42,136 bases of DNA from Sulfurovum sp. (GTDB lineage: Bacteria > Campylobacterota > Campylobacteria > Campylobacterales > Sulfurovaceae): contig DYTG01000002.1 in assembly GCA_020726085.1 (NCBI GenBank), positions 1 to 42,136 of the forward strand. Reading direction: 5' to 3'. Positions 17,050-24,499 of this stretch are shown piece after piece (the stretch's first letter is position 1; each line of letters begins with the position of its first letter). A program made the translations under genes and the position numbers. The notes beneath the pieces were generated by a model that was given only the letters and a program-made list of their open reading frames with translations, ran no database searches and was not told the origin of the DNA.

Positions 17050-17074
17050 ATCAATCTTAGCCATTTATTTATGG

Positions 17075-17080
17075 TATAAT
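17075..17080 (+). promoter_or_regulatory. Candidate -10 box upstream of the MCE gene
   Basis: TATAAT (within ATGGTATAATATTTT) lies 20 bases before the TTG start of the MCE gene and 25 bases after the M20 stop. Confidence 0.5.
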
Positions 17081-17100
17081 ATTTTCATTTAGGAGTCGAT

Positions 17101-18009
17101 TTGTACAGCAAAGTAAACTATACAATTGTTGGATTTTTTGTTGTGTTGTTTACTCTTGCTTTGATAGCGTTTGCTTTTTGGCTTAGCAAAAAGGGGTTGG
17201 GCAAAGAATATACATACTATCAAACCCACATCAAAGAGTCTGTAGGTGGACTCTCTATCGACTCAGCTGTGAAACTAAGAGGGATTAATGTAGGGAGTGT
17301 AAGCGATATGTACATCGACTCCAATGATATTCAAAAAGTCATTGTAACGCTCAAAATCAATCAACACACCCCCATCAAAGAGGATATGGTCACCATCATC
17401 AAATCGCACGGAGTGACGGGACTCTCCTATATCGAAATCACGCAAGGGAGCAACGACTCCCAAGCACTACTCTCCAAAGATGGCGAAATGGCACTTATTG
17501 ACAACAAACCCTCACTCATTGAATCCTTTAGCAACAACATCGACCCTATCACCCACAATCTCAAACTTGCTATTGAGAAGTTCAATCAAACCCTCTCGCC
17601 CAAAAATATCGAAACGTTTTCGCAAATTTTGCAAAACATTGAGACTATGACACTCAAAGTGGTGACTATCGAAGAGCAGACAAACACCACACTTATAGCC
17701 ATTGAAAAGAGTGCCAACAAGATTGATACCACACTCAATCTTAATGAGATAAACACCTCACTACAACACCTTGCCAAAACATTAAAAGAGTACAATCTAC
17801 TCGCCCAAAATCTCAACCGTACCACCAAAGATTTTCACTACACCCTTCAAAGAGGCGATTATAACTTCAAAGATATATTCGAGCCTATCAAAGTCGATGT
17901 CAAAGAGAGTGCTTACAGCTTCCAAGAGTTGCTCTACTACCTCCAAAAACTCTCACGAAGCCCCGCTGACCTAATACAACGCCAAACACCCAAAAAGTTT
18001 GAGGAGTGA
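17101..18009 (+). CDS. MCE/MlaD-family lipid-transport substrate-binding protein
   Basis: The 302-residue protein has one N-terminal membrane helix (YTIVGFFVVLFTLALIAFAF), an MCE domain (about residues 38-120) with the conserved pattern GGLSIDSAVKLRGINVGSV and HGVTGLSYIEI, and a long helical C-terminal region with coiled-coil potential. MCE proteins form hexameric rings that carry phospholipids between membranes. They normally work with an MlaE permease and MlaF ATPase encoded alongside; neither is here, so partners must be elsewhere. The start is TTG, supported by AGGAG five bases upstream and by the helix beginning at once. It follows the M20 gene by 51 bases with its own -10 box. Confidence 0.85.
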   Translation: MYSKVNYTIVGFFVVLFTLALIAFAFWLSKKGLGKEYTYYQTHIKESVGGLSIDSAVKLRGINVGSVSDMYIDSNDIQKVIVTLKINQHTPIKEDMVTIIKSHGVTGLSYIEITQGSNDSQALLSKDGEMALIDNKPSLIESFSNNIDPITHNLKLAIEKFNQTLSPKNIETFSQILQNIETMTLKVVTIEEQTNTTLIAIEKSANKIDTTLNLNEINTSLQHLAKTLKEYNLLAQNLNRTTKDFHYTLQRGDYNFKDIFEPIKVDVKESAYSFQELLYYLQKLSRSPADLIQRQTPKKFEE

Positions 18010-18044
18010 CGATTGTGATACTTCCTAAATTGAAAATAAATATT

Positions 18045-18284
18045 TTAAAAGCAACAAGATGCCTCCTCGTGAATCAGTGAAAAAGCAGATACTTTGTAAA
18101 TGGCTTCGTCAATTAAAACTTCGTCGACTTTATGTCCATATATTTTTAATACTTCCCTTGTGTATCGCCCAGCCATAAAGAGAGCTTTGATGTCATTGAC
18201 AGAGTAATTGTTAAAATAGCTCTCTTTGTAAATACGATTTGGTCTCCAAATCTTTGATCCAGATTGCTCCTTGGGATAGCTCAT
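18045..18284 (-). CDS. Unrecognised small open frame overlapping the hisS remnant
   Basis: An open frame of 79 codons whose first 74 bases overlap the hisS remnant in another frame. Its own part, from about MAGRYTREVLKIYGHKVDE to the end, looks protein-like (charged helices, an EEASCCF end), but no family is recognised and no good ribosome site is seen. It lies at the edge of a decayed region and may be a gene tail left by a deletion. Confidence 0.25.
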   Translation of the reverse strand: MSYPKEQSGSKIWRPNRIYKESYFNNYSVNDIKALFMAGRYTREVLKIYGHKVDEVLIDEAIYKVSAFSLIHEEASCCF

Positions 18285-18837
18285 TTTCGCCTATGACGGC
18301 ACAATAACGAGCATTTATTTTATCGGCATTTTTAAGGTGGGCTTTGAGCGATTTTGCTTCGTATTCTATCTCTACTTTGATAGTTTGTCTCTTTTGGGAG
18401 GCTATAGCAAAGAGTTTATCCATAATATTTTCTTGTACCATCGAACCCAAATAGATACCCTCTCCTTGAGATTGTGGCATTTTTACCAAATCCAAAATAC
18501 GCTCAATCCCTGGTGCGAAACCAACAGCAGGTACGCTTTTGCCATCCAAAAACTCTACCAATCTATCGTATCGCCCACCCCCTGTGATAGCCGATTGAGA
18601 GCTAATCTTATTGCTAACAAACTCAAAAGCACTCTTGTTGTAGTAATCAAGCCCTCGTACCAAATGGGTATCATTGAGAAGTTTTTTGAGTATTTCAAAA
18701 TCGCTATCGCAATTTGGACATAAGTTGTGTGTAAGTTTGGGAGAGTGCATTAAGAGAGTTTAACAATGCTCATTTTTGCAATCTAGCACTCAGATAGGAT
18801 TGGTTTCTGCACGGCGGTTGCAATCTTCGCATAGCGT
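18211..18837 (-). pseudogene. hisS: hisS (histidyl-tRNA synthetase) C-terminal remnant with two in-frame stops
   Basis: One frame reads HDTLCEDCNRRAETNPI, stop, VLDCKNEHC, stop, TLLMHSPKLTHNLCPNCDSD, and then the catalytic-core tail including LVRGLDYYNKSAFEFVS, ITGGGRYDRLVEF and VGFAPGIERIL, ending with the natural C-terminus. These are HisRS signature segments; the cysteine-rich stretch before the first stop matches the LCEDCxRRxETNPI region I recall for Campylobacter HisRS. The stops are TGA at 18790-18792 and TAA at 18760-18762. Between FEILKKLLND and THLVRGLDYY about eight to ten residues appear deleted in frame. The N-terminal half of the gene, including motif 1 and motif 2, is absent. 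A complete hisS must exist elsewhere in the genome. Confidence 0.8.
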
Positions 18838-18875
18838 ATCGTGGGGTGGAAAACTATATCTTTCATAATAGTCAT
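18783..18875 (-). pseudogene. Toxin remnant (RelE/ParE-like start) joined to hisS remnant
   Basis: The ATG at 18875 overlaps the ancestral antitoxin stop (ATGA). The frame reads MTIMKDIVFHP, a start like RelE/ParE toxins, and then crosses near 18840 into sequence that belongs to the hisS remnant in another frame, ending at a TAG at 18783-18785. Only about 11 toxin residues appear genuine, so it should be inactive. The toxin family is inferred from these few residues and from gene order. Confidence 0.45.
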
Positions 18876-19153
18876 CGAGTGATACCCAACTCTTCTTTAA
18901 AAAACCTATCCATTTGCTTCTCGTACTCCTATTGGGTGAGAAATTCCCCCTCTTCGATACGCTTCTCTGCTTCATAAACCCGTCTTCGTACCTCTTCGAT
19001 ACTGCTTACTACTGCACTTTGGGGGGGGTAGTAGTTTTCGTAGTCGTACTCATCTTCAATGACCTCAATTTTATGCTCTTTGCTTAAATTGGCTATGATA
19101 GCTTGAAATTGAGCCAAAAAGCTATCTTCAATCCGTAAATTTATCGTTTGCAT
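18872..19153 (-). pseudogene. Antitoxin-like gene interrupted by an amber codon
   Basis: The ATG at 19153 follows AAGGAGAAAACA, an excellent ribosome site. The first 74 codons read MQTINLRIEDSFLAQFQAI onward to IEEVRRRVYEAEKRIEEGEF-LTQ and then TAG at 18929-18931. Reading through, the frame continues EYEKQMDRFFKEELGITR to a TGA at 18872-18874 that overlaps the toxin ATG. The combined protein has the shape of small antitoxins paired with RelE/ParE toxins, with an N-terminal DNA-binding segment and a helical toxin-binding tail. A CAG-to-TAG change is the simplest explanation. The truncated 74-residue form could still bind DNA. Confidence 0.55.
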
Positions 19154-19185
19154 TGTTTTCTCCTTTGTGGTATTGTAGCCCATCT

Positions 19186-19452
19186 CTAGCAATCATCCAA
19201 AGCAATGGCGGGGCTAAAGTAGGGGTTGCTTAGTTGAAATTTGCTTAGTATTCGACTGTAGAGTACGCTGTTGCCAAAGAGATTGCCCATCATGATAAAG
19301 TGCGAGATAGTGAATTTGGTTTTGAGTTGATGGCAGATACCTATTGTCATATCTCCCAACGCCTCAAAAATAGAGTAGGCAAGGTAGTGTCTCTCAACAC
19401 CTGCAAGTCTAAAGCTCACAATAGAACCCAAAAAATTGGCATAATCAAAATC
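19186..19452 (-). pseudogene. HypF-like (Kae1-type carbamoyltransferase) C-terminal remnant
   Basis: From the duplicated recO block to the TAG at 19186-19188 the frame reads EGDFDYANFLGSIVSFRLAG, then GDMTIGICHQLKTKF and MMGNLFGNSVLYSRILSKF, ending in NPYFSPAIALDDC. The segment GNLFGNSVLYSRIL resembles the SGGVFQNRLL motif near the C-terminus of HypF, the hydrogenase cyanide-ligand maturase. No start and no N-terminal domains are present. The adjacent hydrogenase protease remnant supports a lost hydrogenase-maturation locus. Family assignment is tentative. Confidence 0.4.
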
Positions 19453-19670
19453 GCCCTCATCATACTCTTTTTATCCAAAGAGGGAGCATGGATACAGTGG
19501 GGGTGGACGAGTTTGAAACTTTGCATCAAAGAAACATGGGTATCCAAAGGAGTTTGGCAGATATAGCAATGCTCTTGGTGATAGATACGCCCCTCAAATG
19601 TAAGCAGCTCCAAATAGCTCTCGACAACTACCCGTTTGGTGTTTTGTTTGGTCATTCTTTGGGCTGATTT
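19453..19670 (-). repeat. recO: Second copy of an internal 218-bp segment of recO
   Basis: This block is identical to 20258-20475 inside intact recO except for one base (19662 G versus 20467 A). It encodes the recO stretch from KSAQRMTKQ to DKKSMMRA but has neither start nor end of the gene. It sits between the hydrogenase protease remnant and the HypF-like remnant and is not functional. Confidence 0.9.
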
Positions 19671-20109
19671 TTGCAAAAGCTTACATTGGAGTGTGAAAGC
19701 TCCGCCATGATAGCTTCGATAAAGTCATAAAATTTAGCCTTAAGTTCGTCGCTCAATCCTACGTTTACGCTTTGTATATCTTTGGGTACAATGCCTATGA
19801 TGCTCACCTGTGCCATCTTTTCAAGCAGTGAGCAGATTTCGAGCATCTCGGCTACTTCGACTTCGTGGGCGGTTTGTTTGTAGCTCCCCAATCCCAAAAG
19901 CTCTTGTGCGGGAAGATTGTAGATAGCCCCCACTTCATCGTCAATCGTAAGGGCATCAAGAATCAAAACCCTATCGTAATCTTGATAGTAGCTCATAAGT
20001 CCAAAACCCAACACGCCCCCATCCACAAGCGTCACATCGCCCTCAAAGGTGTAGTTTTGTTCAATATACTTTTGAGCATAAACCCTACACCCACTATCGC
20101 TGTTGTCAT
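19652..20109 (-). pseudogene. Hydrogenase maturation protease (HupD/HyaD family), frameshifted near the start
   Basis: This family clips the C-terminus of the NiFe-hydrogenase large subunit. An ATG at 20109 after AAAGGAAAGCA begins MTTAIVGVG, the normal family start, but the frame then fails after 25 codons. The correct continuation is one frame over: GCRVYAQKYIEQNY, then DVTLVDGGVLGFGLMSYY, RVLILDAL, QTAHEVEVAEML and VSIIGIVPKDIQ, through to the stop at 19652. The loop holding the first metal-binding Glu (about residues 10-20) is missing. The 3' end runs into the duplicated recO block. It should be inactive. Confidence 0.75.
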
Positions 20110-20178
20110 TGCTTTCCTTTATCTATGCTTCTTTATTGCTAATGTTTATTTGGTATTGTATCAAACAAATCCATTGGT

Positions 20179-20796
20179 TTACAATCCTCTTTGTATGACA
20201 CCCATAAGGTAATCAACATCACTATCATCCAAATGAATGGTACTGCCAGTCTCAAAAGCCCTCATCATACTCTTTTTATCCAAAGAGGGAGCATGGATAC
20301 AGTGGGGGTGGACGAGTTTGAAACTTTGCATCAAAGAAACATGGGTATCCAAAGGAGTTTGGCAGATATAGCAATGCTCTTGGTGATAGATACGCCCCTC
20401 AAATGTAAGCAGCTCCAAATAGCTCTCGACAACTACCCGTTTGGTGTTTTGTTTGGTCATTCTTTGAGCTGATTTGAGCAATAGATTGTAGTAAAAGCTA
20501 TCAATCTCCTCAATCTCTTTGAGATGCCTAGCCAAAGCTTGAATCCACTGATGCCACAAAAGCCATTTGGCATTGTTCCCTAGCCAATCAAAAGAGATAT
20601 GAGAGACACCACGAAGCCTGGGCATAAATCTCCCATCCTCTCCCTCGGTCTCAAAATCAATCAAAAATCCCAAAGCAATCACCGAATGCCTCGCCCCATA
20701 AAAGCGATAGTAGGTACCTATTCGATGGGAAGAAAGAACAGTGACGATGCAATCCTCATCTCGAACGGGTTGAATATGGAGAATAAAACCTTTCAT
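20179..20796 (-). CDS. recO: DNA repair and recombination protein RecO
   Basis: RecO helps load RecA onto SSB-coated DNA and anneals complementary strands. The 205-residue product matches the short RecO form of Campylobacterota. It has an N-terminal OB-fold (starting MKGFILHIQPVRDEDCIVTVL, with the RFYGARHSV segment) and a helical domain with a zinc-type cluster, HCYICQTPL with HPHCIH. The ATG at 20796 follows GAGGCGTAC. This copy is full length; an internal 218-bp piece of it recurs at 19453-19670. Assignment is by pattern. Confidence 0.75.
   Translation of the reverse strand: MKGFILHIQPVRDEDCIVTVLSSHRIGTYYRFYGARHSVIALGFLIDFETEGEDGRFMPRLRGVSHISFDWLGNNAKWLLWHQWIQALARHLKEIEEIDSFYYNLLLKSAQRMTKQNTKRVVVESYLELLTFEGRIYHQEHCYICQTPLDTHVSLMQSFKLVHPHCIHAPSLDKKSMMRAFETGSTIHLDDSDVDYLMGVIQRGL
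20258..20475 (-). repeat. recO: Internal recO segment duplicated downstream
   Basis: This is the intact-gene copy of the 218-bp direct repeat; the other copy is at 19453-19670, offset by 805 bp, with one mismatch. Confidence 0.9.
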
Positions 20797-20803
20797 GTAC
20801 GCC

Positions 20804-21019
20804 TCAAATCAAAAGCAATTTTAAATCACCCAAAAGTTTTTTGTGCGATAGAGTCGCACTGCAAATGCATACTCTCAATTCATAATGTTTTTTTAAATTA
20901 ATAGAACCACTTGTAAATTCCACAACCCTCTCTAATAACTGTTTTTTTATCATAGCTCTTTTTGACTTTAAAAACTCATTCATGTCCAGTTTCACCACGT
21001 TATAGTTGCCTAGTTTCAT
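20804..21019 (-). other. Unrecognised open frame, possible gene remnant
   Basis: A 71-codon frame begins MKLGNYNVVKLDMNEFLKSK. Protein-like sequence continues in frame upstream of this ATG (PLKDKSYLDVSLVF) to about 21075 without a start codon or ribosome site, so it may be a gene that lost its 5' end. No family is recognised. It overlaps the yggS promoter region on the other strand. Confidence 0.2.
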
Positions 21020-21093
21020 AAATACAAGCGATACATCAAGGTAGCTCTTGTCTTTAAGAGGTGGTAAAATGAAAAAGATAAATTGGGTTAAAT

Positions 21094-21099
21094 TATAAT
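21094..21099 (+). promoter_or_regulatory. Candidate -10 box upstream of yggS
   Basis: TATAAT (within AAATTATAATTTAG) lies 38 bases before the yggS start, which has a strong AAAAAAGGAG ribosome site. Confidence 0.5.
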
Positions 21100-21136
21100 T
21101 TAGATACTATTAGACAATAAAAAAGGAGAAAATTGT

Positions 21137-21808
21137 ATGAACAAACAATTGCAAAAAAATATAGAAGATGTTATCCAAAAGATTGAAAAAGCACGTTTGA
21201 GTGTAAGCGGACACCATATTGTTAAGCTTGTGGGTGTGGGCAAATACTCCGATACAAACTCTATCAAAACATTGTATCAACTGGGTCAAAGAGCCTTTGG
21301 GGAAAATCAAGTACAACAACTTGAAGCTCGAAGCGTGGAGCTTGAAGCGTTGCCGTTGGAGTGGCATTTTATAGGGCGGTTGCAAAAAAATAAGATTAAT
21401 AAATTGATTGAAATTAATCCTTTTTTGATACACTCCATTGATTCACTTGAACTGGCTTTGGCAATAGAGCAACGTTTGGCTCAAAAAAATGCACAATGCA
21501 GTGCTTTGCTTCAAATTAATTCCGCCAATGAAGAGCAAAAAGCAGGAGTATCTATTGAGCAAGCCAAAGATATTTACTCGCAAATCCTCAAACAATGCCC
21601 CCATATCACGCTCAAAGGGGTGATGAGTATCGGAGCTATAGAGGCTCAATATACTCAAAAGAGCTTTGAAGCAACTTATAGCATCTATGAAACTCTCCCT
21701 CATGCAACGATTTGTTCTATGGGAATGAGTGGGGATTATGAACTAGCTATTCGATGCGGTTCAAACCTTGTGCGTGTTGGCTCTGCTCTTTTTGAGGGAG
21801 AGGCGTAA
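21137..21808 (+). CDS. yggS: YggS/PLPBP-family pyridoxal phosphate homeostasis protein
   Basis: YggS-type proteins bind pyridoxal phosphate and keep the free cofactor pool balanced; no enzymatic reaction is established. The 223-residue protein has the single TIM-barrel form. The cofactor lysine lies in LVGVGKYSD near residue 37, followed by GQRAFGENQVQQL, EWHFIGRLQKNK, and the phosphate-binding tail SMGMSGDYELAIRCGSNLVRVGSALF. Its stop overlaps the next start (ATG of the CDF exporter), so the genes are coupled. Confidence 0.92.
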   Translation: MNKQLQKNIEDVIQKIEKARLSVSGHHIVKLVGVGKYSDTNSIKTLYQLGQRAFGENQVQQLEARSVELEALPLEWHFIGRLQKNKINKLIEINPFLIHSIDSLELALAIEQRLAQKNAQCSALLQINSANEEQKAGVSIEQAKDIYSQILKQCPHITLKGVMSIGAIEAQYTQKSFEATYSIYETLPHATICSMGMSGDYELAIRCGSNLVRVGSALFEGEA

Positions 21809-22731
21809 TGTCACCGCAAAAAAAAGCAACCGTTGTTTCCAGTAGCGTTGCGGTTATTTTGGTTTTTGCGAAGTTGATTGTTGCTTTGCTGAGCGGTTCT
21901 GTTGCCCTTTTGGCATCGACTATTGATTCGTTGCTTGATAGTCTTGTCTCGATTTTAAACTTTTTTGCTATCAAAAAAGCCGAAGAGGATGCTTCTAGTG
22001 AGTATCAGTACGGCAAAGGCAAGGTTCAAGCCATTACAGCGGTGATAGAGGGGACGGTTATTACCATTTCGGGACTCTACATCATCTATGAATCAATCCA
22101 AAAAGCATTGCACGGCACAACCACAACAATGCTTTTGCCCTCTATTGGCGTGATGCTATTTTCTATTATCATTACCTACGCTTTGGTAAAATATCTCATA
22201 AAAGTAGCCCGTGATACGGATAATATTGTCATCAAAGCCGATGCGTTGCATTACAAAACTGATCTTTGGAGTAATGCAATTATTTTATTAGCATTGGTGC
22301 TTGTCTATGCGACAGGACTTGATATAATTGATGCTATTTTTGGTTTTTTTATAGGGTTTTACATTATCTACAGTGCCTATGAGATTATTATTAAGGGGTT
22401 TGAGATACTCCTTGATAAGGCTCTCGAAAAAGAGGTGGTTGATGGGATTGAAGCGATTTTAAGTTCGCACAAAGAGATTACAAGCCACCATTGGCTCAAA
22501 ACTCGAACCGATGGAACGACCAATTTTGTAGAGTTTCACATGGTGCTTAGACCCAATATGCTGTTGCTTGAAGCCCATAGGATTGCCGATGAGGTCGAAG
22601 AGGCGATGATGAAACTCCAAAAAAATAGACGCTGGATTATCACCCCGCACTTTGACCCCTACGATGATGAAGATATCAACGAAGCCCTGCTTCATGGCAC
22701 AAAACATAGCCTTGTCAAAAACCATGAATAG
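21808..22731 (+). CDS. Cation diffusion facilitator metal exporter
   Basis: CDF proteins exchange protons for divalent metals such as Zn, Fe or Mn at the inner membrane. The 307-residue protein has six membrane segments and a cytoplasmic C-terminal domain (about 215-290). Metal-site residues are visible in helix 2 (LASTIDSLLDSLVSILN, a DxxxD pair as in FieF) and helix 5 (KADALHYKTDLWSNA, HxxxD). The all-Asp pair in helix 2 favours FieF-like iron/zinc specificity over ZitB types, but this is not decisive. It is coupled to yggS upstream and overlaps hemD by eight bases downstream. Confidence 0.9.
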   Translation: MSPQKKATVVSSSVAVILVFAKLIVALLSGSVALLASTIDSLLDSLVSILNFFAIKKAEEDASSEYQYGKGKVQAITAVIEGTVITISGLYIIYESIQKALHGTTTTMLLPSIGVMLFSIIITYALVKYLIKVARDTDNIVIKADALHYKTDLWSNAIILLALVLVYATGLDIIDAIFGFFIGFYIIYSAYEIIIKGFEILLDKALEKEVVDGIEAILSSHKEITSHHWLKTRTDGTTNFVEFHMVLRPNMLLLEAHRIADEVEEAMMKLQKNRRWIITPHFDPYDDEDINEALLHGTKHSLVKNHE

Positions 22732-23368
22732 AGCTATCTATCTACTCTCCCCTACTCCCCATGAGGGGGTTGAAAATCTACCTATTATTGAATTTAAAAG
22801 CACAACCGATACGATAAATTTAAAAGATAGAGATACCCTAATCTTCACCTCCAAACAAGCCGTAACAACCGCCTTTTCGATTAATCCCCACATTATCGAC
22901 TACCCTACCCTCTCGATTGGTAAAGCCACGACGCAAACGCTTCTTGATTTGGGATTTGAAGTGATACACAGTGCCAAAGAGTTTTACGGTGAAGTTTTGA
23001 TAAACGATATTGTAGAGCGATTTTTTGATAAAAAACTTCTCTATTTGCGTCCTCAAGAGGTATCAAGTGATATTGCAAAAATTTCAAGAGAGATGCGTAT
23101 TGATATTGAGGAACAAATTATCTATCAAACCCAATGCAAAGCCTATTTGCCTAGCCAAAAACCACCCAAAGGCTCTATTATCATCATTACCTCTCCTTCA
23201 ACACTCAAGTGTTTTATTCAAAATTTTGGTTGGGATAGTAGCTATGTAGTGGTTGCCATTGGAGAGGTTTCAAGCCACTATTTGCCCCAAAACAGCATCT
23301 ATCACCTCGCTTCTCAACCGCTTATTGAGGCGTGTATTGCAAAAGCTTTGGAGATACAAAAGAGCTAA
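22724..23368 (+). CDS. hemD: Uroporphyrinogen-III synthase
   Basis: HemD cyclises hydroxymethylbilane to uroporphyrinogen III in tetrapyrrole synthesis. The 214-residue product shows the two-lobed HemD pattern: DTLIFTSKQAVTTAF (first lobe), LSIGKATTQTLLDLGF, LYLRPQEVSSDI, and GSIIIITSPSTLKCFIQNFG then VVAIGEVSSHYL (second lobe). HemD is poorly conserved, so the call rests on these conserved spots and length. The ATG at 22724 is chosen because it overlaps the exporter stop (ATGAATAG); the longer frame would extend deep into that gene. It converges with msrA and their stop codons overlap. Confidence 0.82.
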   Translation: MNRAIYLLSPTPHEGVENLPIIEFKSTTDTINLKDRDTLIFTSKQAVTTAFSINPHIIDYPTLSIGKATTQTLLDLGFEVIHSAKEFYGEVLINDIVERFFDKKLLYLRPQEVSSDIAKISREMRIDIEEQIIYQTQCKAYLPSQKPPKGSIIIITSPSTLKCFIQNFGWDSSYVVVAIGEVSSHYLPQNSIYHLASQPLIEACIAKALEIQKS

Positions 23369-23895
23369 TTTTTGATTTTGTCTTTAAATTTTTCATTGGC
23401 TTTGGCTACTTTTGGGGTGATAACTGCCATACAATAACCTTGCGTTGGATTGTGGCGATAGTAGTCTTGATGATAGGCTTCGGCTTCATAAAAAGCATCA
23501 AGTTTCTCTACAACGGTGACGATTGTATCTTCAAAATCTTTCTGTATTGCTTCGATGATGGTATGCGTTAGCTCTTGCGTTTGAGCCTCTTCAAACAAAA
23601 CCGTTGAGCGGTATTGTGTTCCTCTATCGGCTCCTTGGGCATTGAGCGTTGTGGGATTGTGCATGGCAAAAAAGATTTCCAAAAGTTCTCTGGTTGAAAC
23701 CACGCTATCGTCGTAGGTGATTTTGACAACCTCGGCATGACCCGTGTCGCCCGAACAAACAGATCGATAATCAGGGTTTGGCGTAGAGCCATTGGCATAG
23801 CCACTAACGGCATCTTCGACCCCTTCAATCCTCTCAAATACCGCTTCAAGACACCAAAAGCACCCTCCACCCAATACAAGTTGTTTGTGTGCCAT
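23365..23895 (-). CDS. msrA: Peptide methionine sulfoxide reductase A
   Basis: MsrA reduces the S form of methionine sulfoxide in proteins and free methionine. The 176-residue protein has the catalytic motif GGCFWCLEAVFERI at residues 10-23 and further family blocks HAEVVKITYD, LEIFFAMHNPTTLNAQGAD and YHQDYYRHNP. No MsrB domain is fused. The stop overlaps the stop of hemD on the other strand, and efp lies two bases upstream, so msrA is probably transcribed from the efp promoter. Confidence 0.95.
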   Translation of the reverse strand: MAHKQLVLGGGCFWCLEAVFERIEGVEDAVSGYANGSTPNPDYRSVCSGDTGHAEVVKITYDDSVVSTRELLEIFFAMHNPTTLNAQGADRGTQYRSTVLFEEAQTQELTHTIIEAIQKDFEDTIVTVVEKLDAFYEAEAYHQDYYRHNPTQGYCMAVITPKVAKANEKFKDKIKN

Positions 23896-23897
23896 GA

Positions 23898-24461
23898 CTA
23901 TTTGGCCTTTTCGAGATATTTACCCTCTACTGTATCGACTTTGATCTTCTCACCAATAAGGACATGGAATGGGACTTGTACGACTGCACCGCTTTCAAGA
24001 GTGGCGGGTTTTTTGCCCCCTTGCGAATCGCCTTTGAAGTTAGGCGGTGTATCAACCACTTCAAGCACCACCGTTTGCGCTATCTCGACGGCAATAGGTG
24101 AACCGTTGTGAAACAAAATATCCGCTTCCATTCCATCAATCATATAATCAAACACCTCGCCTACTTGCTCATGCGTTAAACCGATTTGTTCGTAGCTTGT
24201 TGTGTCCATAAATTGCAAAAAATCACCATCATCGTAGAGGTATTGCATTGTTTTTTGTACCAAATTGGGAACTTCAAACTTGTCTCCCGCATGCACCGTC
24301 TTCTCAATTACTTTGCCTGTACCCAAATTTCTAATTTTCATGCGTACAAAAGCAGCACCTTTTCCTGGTTTGACGTGTTGAAATTCAATGACCTTAAAAG
24401 GGTTGCCATCAATTTCAAGTCGTACGCCTTTTTTGATATCACCCATTGATAGTGTAGCCAT
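23898..24461 (-). CDS. efp: Translation elongation factor P
   Basis: EF-P rescues ribosomes stalled at proline runs. The 187-residue protein has the three-domain EF-P form (KOW, then two OB domains). The tip loop is HVKPGKGAAFVR, with a lysine at the position modified in E. coli; Campylobacterota differ in whether they have EpmA/EpmB and none is in the window. The second domain shows LVQKTMQYLYDDGDFLQFMD and the third VVEVVDTPPNFKG. Two bases separate it from msrA downstream. Confidence 0.95.
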   Translation of the reverse strand: MATLSMGDIKKGVRLEIDGNPFKVIEFQHVKPGKGAAFVRMKIRNLGTGKVIEKTVHAGDKFEVPNLVQKTMQYLYDDGDFLQFMDTTSYEQIGLTHEQVGEVFDYMIDGMEADILFHNGSPIAVEIAQTVVLEVVDTPPNFKGDSQGGKKPATLESGAVVQVPFHVLIGEKIKVDTVEGKYLEKAK

Positions 24462-24499
24462 AGTAGCTCCTCTAATTTTTGCGTCATTATACCCAAAGG

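Noticed and set aside
18760..18837. Selenocysteine or stop-codon read-through in the hisS frame
   Set aside because: A TAA as well as a TGA is in frame, there is an internal deletion, and the 5' half is absent, so a pseudogene is the simpler explanation.
18045..20110. Insertion sequence or integron-like cassette array in the decayed region
   Set aside because: No transposase or integrase motif, terminal inverted repeats or target duplications were visible; the repeat found is internal recO sequence.
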